From the NCBI GenBank assembly GCA_028023455.1, contig JAQFVV010006215.1:2368580-2432579 (forward strand): a stretch of 64,000 nucleotides of DNA, written 5' to 3'. A model generated the notes under the pieces. That model searched no databases and was not told where the DNA came from. It saw only the letters and a list, made by a program, of their open reading frames with translations. A program made the translations under genes and the position numbers. The stretch comes from Epiperipatus broadwayi. Lineage: Eukaryota; Onychophora; Udeonychophora; Euonychophora; Peripatidae. Shown piece by piece: positions 47,801 through 59,903 of the stretch (position 1 is the first letter of the stretch; the number at the start of each line of letters is the position of its first letter).

Positions 47801-49940
47801 AGATGCGTCTTGAATGCGCTTTTACTCATGAGATTCAGCAACGTTTGCTCGGTTCTTAGATACCGCTCGCCTGCTATACATGAACTTTTAGTTCAGATGC
47901 TCGAACAGCCACGATATAAGATGCTGGATTCTGGTGTTCCAGTTTTTAAAGGAGGAAATGGGCATGACCCTTAAAATCATTATCCCATTCAAGAGAAGGC
48001 TGTCCGAACTAAGGATGATAAGATAGCCCTTAAAACCTAATCTTATCTTAATAATTATATGATAGCAAGGCGGAATGCACCTCAGTGCTTCGTAAAAACT
48101 CATCCACAATGCTTTTGGAATCTTAATTATAACAACTAGTAAAGCGCGAAATCTATAGTTTCTTCTGCAAACTACCCTACGCCAGTTAATTAAATAAACA
48201 CTGAAATTGTGCTAAAGAGGACTTTATTAAAATTGATCTAGTTTATTAATTAACTACATATTATATGCAATTACCTTAAGTGGGTCTAAAGCATATCTGG
48301 GGCTTAAACTTGGCTAACTACTGCATATGCCTTAAATTATCACTCTCTTCTATTTAACCAAACAAACCTTTTAATAAGCAACATCTGTGATATTAAGCTA
48401 CGCATAGCAGTTCAAATAATACATCAAAGTAGGTTTCGGACCAGAGACAATCTAGAGATATGCCAAACAGCATAATTACTTTACTTGAGAACAAAACGTC
48501 CCTTTAAGTTATAATAATTAATAGTCTCTGCTCCGAAGGCAAAGCATAAATCAATAAATGCATTTTAACAAAATATATATATAGATGCAAAAGTATAGAC
48601 GCAAATAATAAGGCAAATAAGCTTTTATAAGTTGACTTTAAAAAAAAGATTTAAGAATTTGTGATCAGGCAAGATTTACATTTAACTTTTAAAGTATTTT
48701 AAAATTATACAGGTTGAGATACGTTTATCTAATACAGTTAATTACTTTAAGAGAGAATACACCTTTTAAACATAGTGTGATTAATTTATAAGATTTGAAT
48801 GGAAGAGTTTGTGCACATTACTTATTATATAGCTAGCTTTAGGAAAGATTTATAGATGGCTATAGCTTTAAGATTTAGTTTGATTGAGAAGTGGTTACCG
48901 GTTATTTATCTGGAGGCTTGCAGCTTGAAAGTATGAAATACACGCATGGACTGATTTATCTGAACTGGTTCATCATTGGCTATTCTTTAAGTAGGGCTGT
49001 GGTTTGGGTCTCCGGGCTCCACAAACGGTTCTTGACCATTGGGAAAATGGCCTTAGCTTTTCTAGCCACTTATTTGCATGGTAGAAACTAGGCCTGCTGC
49101 CTGGATATAAGTTGAAACACGAGTCAAGCAAAAATGGATGACGATTTCTTTTCAACTGGCCTTTTTATATTTCTTTAACCCCCCCCTCTTACAGTTCATT
49201 CACAATCTTTATTTTTAGATTTTAAACCTAAGAAGTCTTAATTGCATCAGCTTCAAACGAATTGGTTGATTGATTTCAGGTTTATTCATTGTTCCTTTTA
49301 TTTTTCTCAGATTCCAGTTCCAATCTGGATTTCAGTGCAGGTTTAATTGTCCAACTTTTATTTTATTAAGAATCCTAAAATCTGGATTTGTACCGGCGGT
49401 GTCTCATGAGATTGGTAAAGTTCTTTTTTTAAACATTGGATTGCTTCTCCTTTTCTTTTACTGAAAGAGATTTAAGCTGCTAGCGTTTTATCCTAGACAT
49501 GAGACATCTACTTTTGTTTTTAGTTGCTCTACATGATTAAGTAATTGGGTAACTTCAAGCCAGTTTGAAATACTTTAGAGAATTCTGTTCTTATCTAATA
49601 CAATTTTCCCAGCTTGAAACCAATTCCATTATTTAAAATCATAAGATGAATATTTATAAAATTATAAGGTGTGTACGTTACATAACGATAATATCATTCA
49701 GATGTGAATATACCATTTTTTTAGCAAATAAAATTATTACAAAATATATACAATTATAGCAGACGTGTGTGCATATACAATTACACACATATACATGTAA
49801 ACATACGTTTTTATACATGTTAAATTCCCAAGTATACAGTTATATATATGTGTACCTTTAGGATTTGAACTAGGGAAATGAAGGCTACTGATTTATAGAA
49901 TAGGTGAAACGTATGAAATCATACTGTTTCAGTATACATG
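44831..49940. other. AT-rich DNA of unclear content
   Basis: No gene recognised. At about 46080-46440 the DNA is less AT-biased and reads partly as protein-like fragments (PLGDSLSDAELSIARHKFT) interrupted by stops, possibly an old transposase or gene relic. A hAT terminus occurs at 46823. About 47000-49200 is also less AT-rich but yields only short ORFs without recognisable motifs. Confidence 0.4.
46823..46980 (+). mobile_element. hAT element fragment (one terminus)
   Basis: CAGGGGTCTACAACTTCG resembles the widespread hAT end CAGGGGTCTGCAACCT, and CTTTGAGAGTCGCCAACGTT further in fits the same type of element. No matching inverted end was found within the next kilobase, so it is truncated or its partner is too diverged. 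Confidence 0.45.
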
Positions 49941-50236
49941 TGTTACGTTTTAGAGACGCGATGACCCATTCCGCCGTGAAATTCCCGGATTCTTCAGGGT
50001 TGAAATTAACCCCGTCATCCTACACAAGTGGACATAATAAATGCTCCCGTAGGATTTGACAACGTCATGCAGCCAGCCGGCAAAACTGGACACGGACCAC
50101 TTGTCCCTAGTTATGCTTATGTGACTCCTTACTTCATCGGGTCGCGGTAGAGACCAACCCGACAGTTTTATAAACTCATTCGCGGCATTGCAGTTTCAAT
50201 AAACTGCCATTCCATATCGCCTTTCTAAAGCGTACA
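49941..50236 (+). repeat. Possible solo LTR
   Basis: Begins TGTTACG and ends CGTACA, an inverted pair with one base missing. The interior is markedly richer in G+C and CpG than its surroundings and has AATAAA in TTTCAATAAACTGCC near the right end, as expected for a poly(A) signal in R. I could not find a matching 4-5-bp target duplication, and no internal region adjoins it. Confidence 0.4.
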
Positions 50237-52064
50237 TGTGCCTTTATTTAGTTTTATTATTCTATATATCATTCCGCCTCTGCATTATCTTCATAATTCA
50301 CTCTCAAATAAATGTTGCCCTTAGTCATAAAATAAATAGTTTAATTAAATAAATATATGTCCGCCGCCACTCTTAAATCTTACTTTAGACTCTTGCATTG
50401 CAAAGGTATAAATTCCCCAAGGCATGCATTAGAAATACTTACTCGAGAATTTTAGGTAGCTAGATTACGCTTTCAAATAAAGGTCTTCCTTTTGTAAACA
50501 TTACAGTATCGGAAATACCGCTACTGAAATCCTCAATATAAAATAATGTCTAAATAAATAAATGTATTCTTTAAAATATAATCATGTCACAAATTCCGCT
50601 ACTGAAGCTTTGAATCCCTAAAATCTTATTAGTAAATGTTTGTTTTATTAAAATGTATTAATAAATAATTTTAAACTATACGTCTGCAGTTACGTTTCAT
50701 TTATTCGATACCCATTCTATATAATATTTCCTCGTTTATGTAAATATGAATATTTAATTAATATTAGTTTGATTATTGGCTAACTCGAGAATAAAATCAT
50801 GAATCTCTTGCATATCCCTGACCACCGTGCCTAAGGAAATATTTACTAATGTCGCATCAGATGCGTTGTTTCGTGGATTGTATTGTGAAACCGATAAACT
50901 ATGTTCGAACTCAGTACCACGGGTGGCTTCGCTACTCGATGGTGCTGCTGTTCTGTATGGTGGTCGAATTCTGCACTATGTTTACGAGTCACACATTTTC
51001 TGACCATTACAGTGTGCTTTAACAGTTATATAGATTTGAATCTAATTCAGTAACAAGTTAAACAGAGTTAAGTTATGCATTTCTTCCAACTTTGAGCTAC
51101 CAAGCTTCATTGAAAGGCAAAAGCCAGAAACTGATCTGAGAATAGTAATTTAAATAGTAAGGATAAGGATTTTATATGAAGCTGGTAATCACTGATTACT
51201 CAAACTTATGCCATAGTAGAAAGTGTTCTTTTATATATTCTTTAAGTTGGGACTTTGGGCATTTGTTATTATAATTTCTTTTCATATAATTCATTTTAAT
51301 GATAAAAATGTTACATTTCTCTTCCTTGAAATGTTAACAATTTTAACACCATAAAAAGAAAAGGTCTCAAGTTATGAAAGTATAAATGAACCTCTACTAA
51401 TTTAGACACTTCAGCAAATTATTCCAATTTTGTCAAAAGATAAATATTATCTGTAGTATCTACTTAAACATTAAGCATTCTAAAAGCGATCTTTTAGCCC
51501 ATTTGCTGCTATTTATAATAGCTATCTCATTATCATTGATAAAATGAAGCACAGCAGCTTTATATTTTTTCTAAGGCCATCTAACGATTAGTCTCAACTG
51601 AAGGAATGTATTACATCTCAAAAGGTCTTGACCTCGTATGAGAAAAATATATACAAAAGTATTAAATTGGATCAACAAACGGTTTTAAAAGTCAGGCACT
51701 ATTCTGAAACTGATAAATATATACATAATTTATTTTTAAAATTGAATAAAAAAAAAATATAATTTGAACTCTGGCACAAAGTTTACTTGGAGATTTCAGA
51801 GTACAAATTATACCAAAGGCAGATAGAATAGCTGTTTAAATGAAAGACTTGCAACATTAATAAACGTACGACATGTGATTGTTTCAACAAGTAAGATTAT
51901 ATAGATTTGAAGCATATGGTTTAAAATAGGTGCACATAATAATATAAACATAGACAATATGCATCAAAATATCAGTTATTAATTAGTCATTTAACACTAC
52001 ATATTTCAAGTGAATTGACAATAGAATTGGAATTTAGTTTTCAGTGATCTACACAAGCAGTACT
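50237..52064. other. AT-rich DNA with one family K relic
   Basis: A diverged plus-oriented family K copy lies at about 51085-51235 (AGCCAGAAACTGATCTGAGA, TCACTGATTACTCAAACTTA). Nothing else recognised. Confidence 0.45.
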
Positions 52065-52072
52065 TCATAGAC

Positions 52073-52278
52073 CAATGGGTCTCACCCTTCCTAATGCCGT
52101 GACCCTTTAATACAGTTCCTCATGTTGTGGTGACCCCCAACCTTAAAATTATTTTTATATGCAATTGAGTTGGTGCAATAATGACATCACATTGGATATT
52201 CCAATGGCTTTAGGTGACCCCTGTGAAAGAGTTGTTCAACCCTCAAAGGGGTCGCGACTCACAGATTGAGAACTGCTG
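52073..52278 (+). mobile_element. SPIN-like hAT MITE with perfect 8-bp target duplication
   Basis: Within the left 90 bp it reads CCTTCCTAATGCCG-(T)-GACCC, TTTAATACAGTTCCTCATGT and TGTGGTGACCCCCAACC. The right end holds GGTGACCCCTGTGAAAG, CAAAGGGGTCGCGACTCACA and TTGAGAACTGCTG. These are the diagnostic ends of the SPIN (Space Invaders) hAT family, as I recall its consensus. TCATAGAC flanks both ends (52065-52072 and 52279-52286). At 206 bp it has the length of the non-autonomous SPIN elements. Many differences from the consensus are CpG decay. No transposase. Confidence 0.9.
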
Positions 52279-52286
52279 TCATAGAC

Positions 52287-55200
52287 TATAGTGATGAAAA
52301 TACATCCATAATTATGCATTTGTCATTCAGCAATCCATTTCACAAATCGTTATGCTAGAAGCCAATGTTAAAATCCGTTAAAGTTAGAGCTCCATTTCAA
52401 AAATAAAAACCAGTACTATTTAATGAATACTTTCAATATCCAAGAACTTAACTCCTTGGGAAAAAATATACTAATTAAATTCTAGTATTTTTAAATAGGC
52501 ATAACAAATCCAAATTTAATGCTACTCAAAATCATCTTTGCAAACTAAAATAATAAACAGTAGATGTGTATTCCCAATCAGTTTGGGAATCTTTATTAGA
52601 CTAATTGTTATTCTCTTTTCATAGTATTACATTGAATTATAGTATTAGATATATAATAGACATATTGATAACACTAGATTATTGTCTGCTAAGATTTTAC
52701 AATGAATAAAAATACAATCTACATTGCAATATATCTAATTATGTCTAAAGACTCTTGCTATTGGCAACAAATCACAATTTTTCTGAATTAAACTAATGCA
52801 TCAAAACAACTTGTATGCTTTCTTGAATCACACAGATTTGTGTTAAAGATTATAGACATTCAACTGACTCTAGAAACATGTCAAGAATTAACATTTATAG
52901 GGTAATGAATCCATCGTTAAAATTTCATTTCAAATCTGACTGATTTTAATGCAATCTATGGAAATATTATATAGGAGAGAGCTTTTAAGCACATTTGCTC
53001 CTCTTCCATCCATACACATTTAAGATTTGAAATGAAAAATACTTCAGATAAATCAAAAAAATATTATTAATGTTTCAAATATATTCCAATTATGCAGAAG
53101 TAACTGACCTTTATTAAGCAATACTGTTATGCCAAAGGAATAAGCACCCTATCTATATATTATATACTCTGCATATTCAAGGACTTCTTTAGATTATTTT
53201 CAACCCTGATAAACCACAAAACAAGCTTTCTATTTACAACAATTCAAGTCATGTTGAATTTCTAAAGCCAAATCAGCAACTATAATATAGGTTAAAATGT
53301 GTTCTAATTCAAAAATTTTGATATCCTAACATAAACTCAAAGAATAATATGCTAAGCCTGAAAAACAGAAGTATATTCTCTTATTCTTCTCTTTCACTTT
53401 CTTTGCATATCTTCATATAATCATATATATATTCTAACCTATCAAAATACGACGACTTCTATTATTATGAAAGAGAATTCGGAAATCCTAATCGCTTCCG
53501 TATAGGACGGGTAGCAAACCCTATATTACCTAATATAGCTCGATGTTTGGTTAGTTCTAATAATTCAGCTACAGCGATATGCAGTTCAGACAGAGATAGA
53601 ATTAAAAAAAAATTATCATTAATCAAATAAATTTAAAAAGAAAATTTAGAATAAACTAACATTCTTTCTCTATCCAAAACACATTCTCTGAGCTGTAAGT
53701 ACTTGCACTATTCGACAATGATGATGATGATTTCATGTCATTGTTAATATTACTGACTAAAACAAAACATTCATTAATTTGCCAATATGATCTCAGTATT
53801 TTATTATTATACAATCAGAAGTTTCATTCTCTTAAGCCATGCCACGCTTGTAATATTGATCATAATGAATCAATTCTTAATTTAAGAGCACTTATAATAA
53901 TGACACTAATCTCAGGGTTCTCTGTTATTTTTAAAGAAAAATGCTCGGCAGTATTGTGTTGTCGCATATGACTGACATTCTGGTCAGCTATAGGAAACAT
54001 TTACCTTATTTAAATTCCAGGTGTCTTCATCCACATATCAACTATTATAATATTTAACGAGATGATAACTATATTCAATAACAACGCATAATTTTGAATA
54101 ATACAGCCCTTTTAATCCAGAATCTCAGTCGGAATAATGAAAAGACAAGGGTGCTTTTGTGTCCTTGCATTATTCATGACAACACAATAATTTAACTAAG
54201 ATTTATTACTTAGACACTTCACTTAAATGTGTACGAAACAATGTGCAACCAAAAGCGACTAGTTTGGGAATAAAGTGATTTTACACACATATAAAATAAA
54301 ATGCCTTGGTCTGAAGTTTTCAATTCCATAAATAATTCTTATTAAATTAAAATATACTGAAATATTCTGATCTGCTTACAATTGTCTATCTGGTGTATTG
54401 AATTTAAGATTTCATAAATGATTTTGGACTCAAGAACGTATTGCAAGTATTATGCAAATACACTTTTATTTAGCACACAAGAAAAATGACTCAAAACAAC
54501 TTGTAACAAGACTATAATTTATTATTAAATTATAACAAGATTCTAATTTATCATTACAGTTTAACAACTATCCTTTATGATTAACATAATAAACAAACAT
54601 ATACAATTTATTCGATCCCATATGGATAAAACAAAATATAACTAACATTAATTCGTCTATACTTTTAGACCTGGATTCGAACTACTTCTTCATCTTTTTA
54701 CATTTATGCAATTTGAATACACAAAAAAAAAATACATTTTATTATCGATACATCAACTCATCCATTTAATGTATCTTATGTGAACGGCTGCTTAACTTTA
54801 TTAACTAACTATTTGTTTTAAAATAAAAACAATCTGATTCTAGGCAATACGTACAAACGATTTTATTATCATATCTTTAATTAAATGATAGTTTTTATTT
54901 AGATAACTTATTATAATTTATGGGTTATTTATCAGAAGTTACATTTATTATTTTAATATTTACCTTAATAACAACTGAAGTTGTTATATACATTGTATTC
55001 CTCAGTATAAGTTACATTGTGAGCGCTACTTAATCATTAACCCGAATTAAACCTAGTATTTGAACCCTCCATTGGCAAATAAAAATTTCTAAATCACGCA
55101 ATTTTAAACTTACTCTCTCCATTGACTTACGTGTGGATTACCAGCACTATTCCGCCGCACAATCCAGACATTGATCATATATACTAGCACGCTATTTTTA

Positions 55201-57347
55201 CTAAATGGATCTTGAGGAATTAACCTCCAATATACCCGTTATCTTGGCATAACTTTCTAAGCAAAACACAATATTCAACACCTTCCGTGGTGGAATTATC
55301 TCTATTTTCTCATGAGGAATATGGAATAACACCGAAGGTCTGTAGAGTTAACTACTACATTAAAATAGTTTGGTGGTTCCTTGCCTCTTACTTGGGCATA
55401 ATAGGAACACACACCAAATATAATCCTCTCCTGGGATTTTAACGAATGAAATACACTAAATGCGATATATATTACTGATCGTCCTAACTCTGAGAAGTGA
55501 TCACTTGGGTTATAAATATACCCGAATACTAGATTTATCTATTCCCCTCATAGAAAATAAAGCTTTTGGGGAGATCATTTTCCATCCCACAAAATAGATA
55601 CATTACAATTATTACTTATGCGAATATTAAGCATATACCGATGCAATATCAGGACAAGACAAGCAAATACACTAATTACACTAAATTTATGTTCCGGGGT
55701 TTACTTAGATCAACGTCTGAAATCAATGGATAACACAGAATAAAACATAATAATTTTCACCTTTGCCAAAGAAACATTCAACAAGTAATTGGTAGTATAG
55801 TATCTTAAACTAAATCAAGTGAATGCGTTAATAAAGAATAATTGGGAATAAGTTCCGCAATTAACATAGTATAAATTTGTTTCAAACTTTAAATAAGTAA
55901 TATCCTGTATAGCACTTCTCTTTAATTACTTCTGATAATTTTAACTAGATATTTTACCTATTAAGTATCTGAATTTTTCTTCTTTTACGCATCTAACATA
56001 TAAATTTATATCCATAATGCATATCATAAGTAAACACATTTTATAAAAAAAAAAAAAAATTTCTTTTCATGTCAAATATAAATTTAACCTAGAATAATTA
56101 CATGAAAACATACCTTTATGATTACAAGGTCATTTAAATATTACTTGACTATACAGCCTTTCACCTGTTGATATAAAAAAAATACACATAATTTTACAAA
56201 TTAGTAAAAAAAATCATTACTTAACAAGTGCTTATTATCTCACTAGAAAATTGTTTTCCGTTGGGCAATTTATCCAGATGAAGAACTTGATCCATTCGTA
56301 GTTCACGAAGTAAAATTTTAAAATAAGAAACACATTTTATTATTTTATTTCTATAAAAGTTGCCTCCATTCTGGTGCACTTAATAAATTAGGCAAAGAAA
56401 AACCTAGCAGCGTTGGATGTTAACTCTTCCTTGAATTAACTGCTATAATTTTGGGATCCAAGAAAACAATACATATTTTAACATGACGAATATTTGACGA
56501 TAGACGATCACATATACAATTCTTTTCTTTTTACTATTGGCGATACATATCATTTTTAGCTAGCTGGCTTAGGAATAAAACTAATGCGCGAATTTTCCAA
56601 AATACTATTATTATAACGACTGCAGCTGACTTACGTGGATATAAAGTTTTAACAACTCCAGTAGATGTATAATATGACATATTATATTATGGTTATAATT
56701 AAGTCACTAATGTTTGTAGTTTTTATTCCTACTCTAGGAATTATAATTTTTCTTTAATAATGAATGCTCCGTAAAATGCACACATACCAATTTTCCGATA
56801 TTTGCCTTGAGCAAATTTATATTTTCTTTTTAAAAATATACAGGTGCATAAGTAAATATCCTTTATCATTAATATTATTTCTAGATAATTTTCAGTGAAT
56901 AAAACATATTTTAACGTGGGGAACTTACATTATTTTCAAAAGCAGACAATTTCTTTTAGAAAGAGCGCGAAATTTTCTAGTTAACTTTCCTTGGCTTTTC
57001 TAATATGTCTTTTTAATTATAATTTTTTTTTATACCACGAAAAGATTATTAAATAAGGTAAAGTTAACAAATAATTGATTATTTCCTGGAGATTACTTAT
57101 TTTAAACATAATGACATTTTCCGTGATTGCTGTAGTTAATACGGTCATTTTGAACTTTAGCATAAGATAGTATATTTTTGCATATAAAAAGCTTTAAAAT
57201 AGGTAGATGGCCACAGAAAACAGAATATCTTATCAAATAGGATTAGCCACGCATGATATTATTAAAAATTTACTTGACTTATATTTATTTCTGCAATAAA
57301 AAAAATAATAAAAAATTTGTTACCGAATTTCAGTACTGCTTCCTCCT
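52287..57347. other. AT-rich DNA without recognisable genes
   Basis: No exon, RNA gene or defined transposon recognised. About 55050-55600 is less AT-biased but has no ORF of note. tRNA B-box-like words occur at 54671 without an A box. The far right of this stretch may belong to the 3' LTR of the gypsy element. Confidence 0.4.
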
Positions 57348-57950
57348 TGTAAAACTAATGTCAGACTAAACTTTCTTCAAAATTTGGCGGTCTTCTTTTA
57401 GCGACCTCTTACAGAAAAATAATCATTTAATTATACCATAAATAAAAGAAAAGGAAAAAAAAAACTTATTACAGTTATATTTTTCCGTATAATTTAAATG
57501 GATTACAAAGTAATTTGACAAATAATGAAAAATAATAAATATCTTTAACTATCAATGCTTATTAGTGGTGTATAATTCTGTATACATTATTATCTAAAAT
57601 AATTTAAAAATTACCAGAAGTTATTGTGCTTTATGATAAGATACTCATCCACTCTCCCCCTCCACCCATCCAAAATCAATTACTGTTTATGATATGTGCT
57701 TTTATACTATATTAAATTGCTCTTATTGTTAAAATTTTAATTAAATTATTCATGCTCTTTTTCAAAATGACATTGGATTACCAAATTTATTAGCTATTTG
57801 CTTAAAACACGTTAAAGTGAGTAAATAGCATACTTTATTAATCACTTAATATTATTATTATTTTATCTTTTTATTTTCTAGAAAAGGATTGCATTGTTTT
57901 CCTGTGGAAACAATGCCAAATAAACCAAGTGTCAATAACACTAGGTTACA
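57348..57950 (-). repeat. 3' LTR of the young gypsy element (inner end defined only)
   Basis: On the minus strand the LTR starts TGTAACCTAGTGTTATTGAC directly after the purine-rich tract at 57951-57967. The outer end is not established. TGTAAAAC at 57348 is one candidate for the plus-strand start, but the second LTR lies beyond the right edge, so it cannot be checked. Boundaries are provisional. Confidence 0.4.
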
Positions 57951-57967
57951 ATTCTCCCACCGTTATG
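57951..57967 (-). promoter_or_regulatory. Polypurine tract of the young gypsy element
   Basis: CATAACGGTGGGAGAAT on the minus strand, directly followed by the TGTAACC start of the LTR and downstream of the integrase stop. It is the expected primer site for plus-strand DNA synthesis. Confidence 0.65.
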
Positions 57968-58072
57968 AAAAAATAAAAAATAAAATAATATATGCATTAT
58001 TAATATTTCTTATTGTATTGCTAGTTCTATATCATATTTCTCTTAGAAGTTAATAAATTCAATCTTACAGAT

Positions 58073-59863
58073 TTAATTTTGTTTAGGATATGGTAGTAAG
58101 CTTCGGGCATTATAGGTACCTCTTGTTCCATCAGGGGTTGAGACTAAAAAGGCATTCTCACCCACTTGTTTCACAATTTCATAGGGGCCTTCATAAAGAT
58201 ACATAAATTTTCGAAACATATGCTTCCGGAGATTACTCACATGGGGAGTTCTAATTAAGACAAAATCGTGGACTTTAAAAGGATGTGGACTGGTTTTGGA
58301 ATAACGAGTGTGTTTATCACCCATCTTTTTCAGGTTAATTCTAGCCATTGCTTGGTCATGTTCCACATTAATATTTTCCTCTATTACGGGTAACGGTGTT
58401 TTTATTAGTAAAGGTTCAGGTCTACCAAAGTGTAGCCGAATTGGAGACATCCTAGTAGACTCATTAATAGTTATATTTATATAATTAATAACTTGTGGCA
58501 ACTTATTGACCCACTGTTTATGATCCCGTTCTATGTAAACTCGGAATAACCTACTTATCTCACGCATGATTCTTTCACTTGGATTGGATTGGGGATTTCT
58601 AATTGAGCACATGATATGTTGAATATTTTGCTTCTTACCCCACTTTTTCCATGTACCAGAGATGAATGCAGTAGCGTGATCGGTAAGTATTGAAGCTGGT
58701 TTTCCTACTAATGGTATTTGAAAAGTTTCCAAGCACTTAACAACATTTTTAGCATCTGTTTTTGGAACTGGGTAAGCAGAGACATATTTGGTAAAAACGT
58801 CATACATCACAAGAATAAATTTTTGACGGTTGAAAGGTGGAAGTGGTCCATAAAAGTCCAGTGCCAATAATTCATTGGGCTGACTGGGCAGTATGGGTTG
58901 AAGTGTTCCTACATATGATTTATTTTGAAACTTGGTTTTTAAACAAATCTCGCATTCCCTAAGTCTACGGGCAATGGATTCAGACATTTTAGGAAAATAA
59001 AAATGTTTCTTCATAATAGGTTCAATTTTCTGAAATCCATAGTGTCCATATTGGGAGTGCACATAATCTATTAGTTTATTTACTAAACATAAAGGAATAA
59101 TCACTCTCCAGAAAGTTTCATCTCCCCTTTTTAATTTCTTCATTAAAATCCTATCTTTAAACCTATACCCCTCTCTAATTCTATCTGCATATTTACTTTT
59201 CTGATCTAGTTTAGCTGGATCTGATAAGAAGTTAATTATTCTCTTCAGTCTATCATCCTGTGCTTGCAGTAGTTCTAAATTTGTGTAATCTCTAACTATT
59301 TCTTCCTCTAACAAACTGGACATGTTACAAATAATTATATTTTCAGTATTGGGGTTCTGATAATTAACAGAAACAGGATTGCGACTAAGAATATCTGCAA
59401 TGACATTATCCTGTCCTGAACAATAGATGATTTCATACTGATACTGTTGAAGATAGAGGCTCCATCTAATTAATCTTTCATTATTGAGGTAACTCTTGTT
59501 GAGGAACTCCAAACTACGATGATCAGTTAATACTATAATTTTTGATCCTAATAAAATTTGTCTAAGTTTTTGAAATCCCCACACAACAGCTAATGCCTCT
59601 TTCTCTGTAGTGGTATAATTAAGTTCAGCTCCCCTTAAATGTCGGCTTAAGAAATATAAGACTCTAGGTTCTTTATTTTCATTCATTTGGTATAAAATCA
59701 CCCCTAAACCGAACCCACTACTGTCGGTTTGCAAATAGAACTCTTTATTTAAATCTGGATAGGCTAAAATTACTGCTTTCAAAAAGTTATCTTTAATAAT
59801 TTGAAATTCCCTTGTATGTTCCTGGGTCCACCTCCACTTTTTTAATAAAACAGATAAATGCAT
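58073..59863 (-). CDS. Ty3/gypsy pol, RNase H and integrase part
   Basis: 596 codons. RNase H: TDSSG (Asp47), TEKEALAVV (Glu89), VLTDHRS (Asp114) and NVIADILSRNP (Asp157), a complete catalytic set. Integrase: zinc-binding His269/His274 and Cys304/Cys307, then the catalytic triad Asp336 (LALDFYGPLP), Asp395 (SILTDHATAF) and Glu430 (NPSERIMRE), 35 residues on. A GPY-type motif (YEGPYEIVKQVG) lies near the C-terminus, ending RSLLPYPKQN. No chromodomain seen. RNase H removes RNA during DNA synthesis and integrase inserts the cDNA. The first Met is not the true start: the upstream DNA reads CNYYHRFYKKFSYDT in this frame, continuing the RT connection that is shifted out of frame at about 59917-59925. 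Confidence 0.93.
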   Translation of the reverse strand: MHLSVLLKKWRWTQEHTREFQIIKDNFLKAVILAYPDLNKEFYLQTDSSGFGLGVILYQMNENKEPRVLYFLSRHLRGAELNYTTTEKEALAVVWGFQKLRQILLGSKIIVLTDHRSLEFLNKSYLNNERLIRWSLYLQQYQYEIIYCSGQDNVIADILSRNPVSVNYQNPNTENIIICNMSSLLEEEIVRDYTNLELLQAQDDRLKRIINFLSDPAKLDQKSKYADRIREGYRFKDRILMKKLKRGDETFWRVIIPLCLVNKLIDYVHSQYGHYGFQKIEPIMKKHFYFPKMSESIARRLRECEICLKTKFQNKSYVGTLQPILPSQPNELLALDFYGPLPPFNRQKFILVMYDVFTKYVSAYPVPKTDAKNVVKCLETFQIPLVGKPASILTDHATAFISGTWKKWGKKQNIQHIMCSIRNPQSNPSERIMREISRLFRVYIERDHKQWVNKLPQVINYINITINESTRMSPIRLHFGRPEPLLIKTPLPVIEENINVEHDQAMARINLKKMGDKHTRYSKTSPHPFKVHDFVLIRTPHVSNLRKHMFRKFMYLYEGPYEIVKQVGENAFLVSTPDGTRGTYNARSLLPYPKQN

Positions 59864-59903
59864 AGTATCATATGAAAATTTTTTATAAAACCTGTGATAG
59901 TAG

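Noticed and set aside
54660-54700. GTTCGAATCC (minus strand) as part of a tRNA gene, also CTAGTTCAAATCC near 49861
   Set aside because: Only B-box-like words. No A box at the proper distance and no cloverleaf arms. At most SINE relics.
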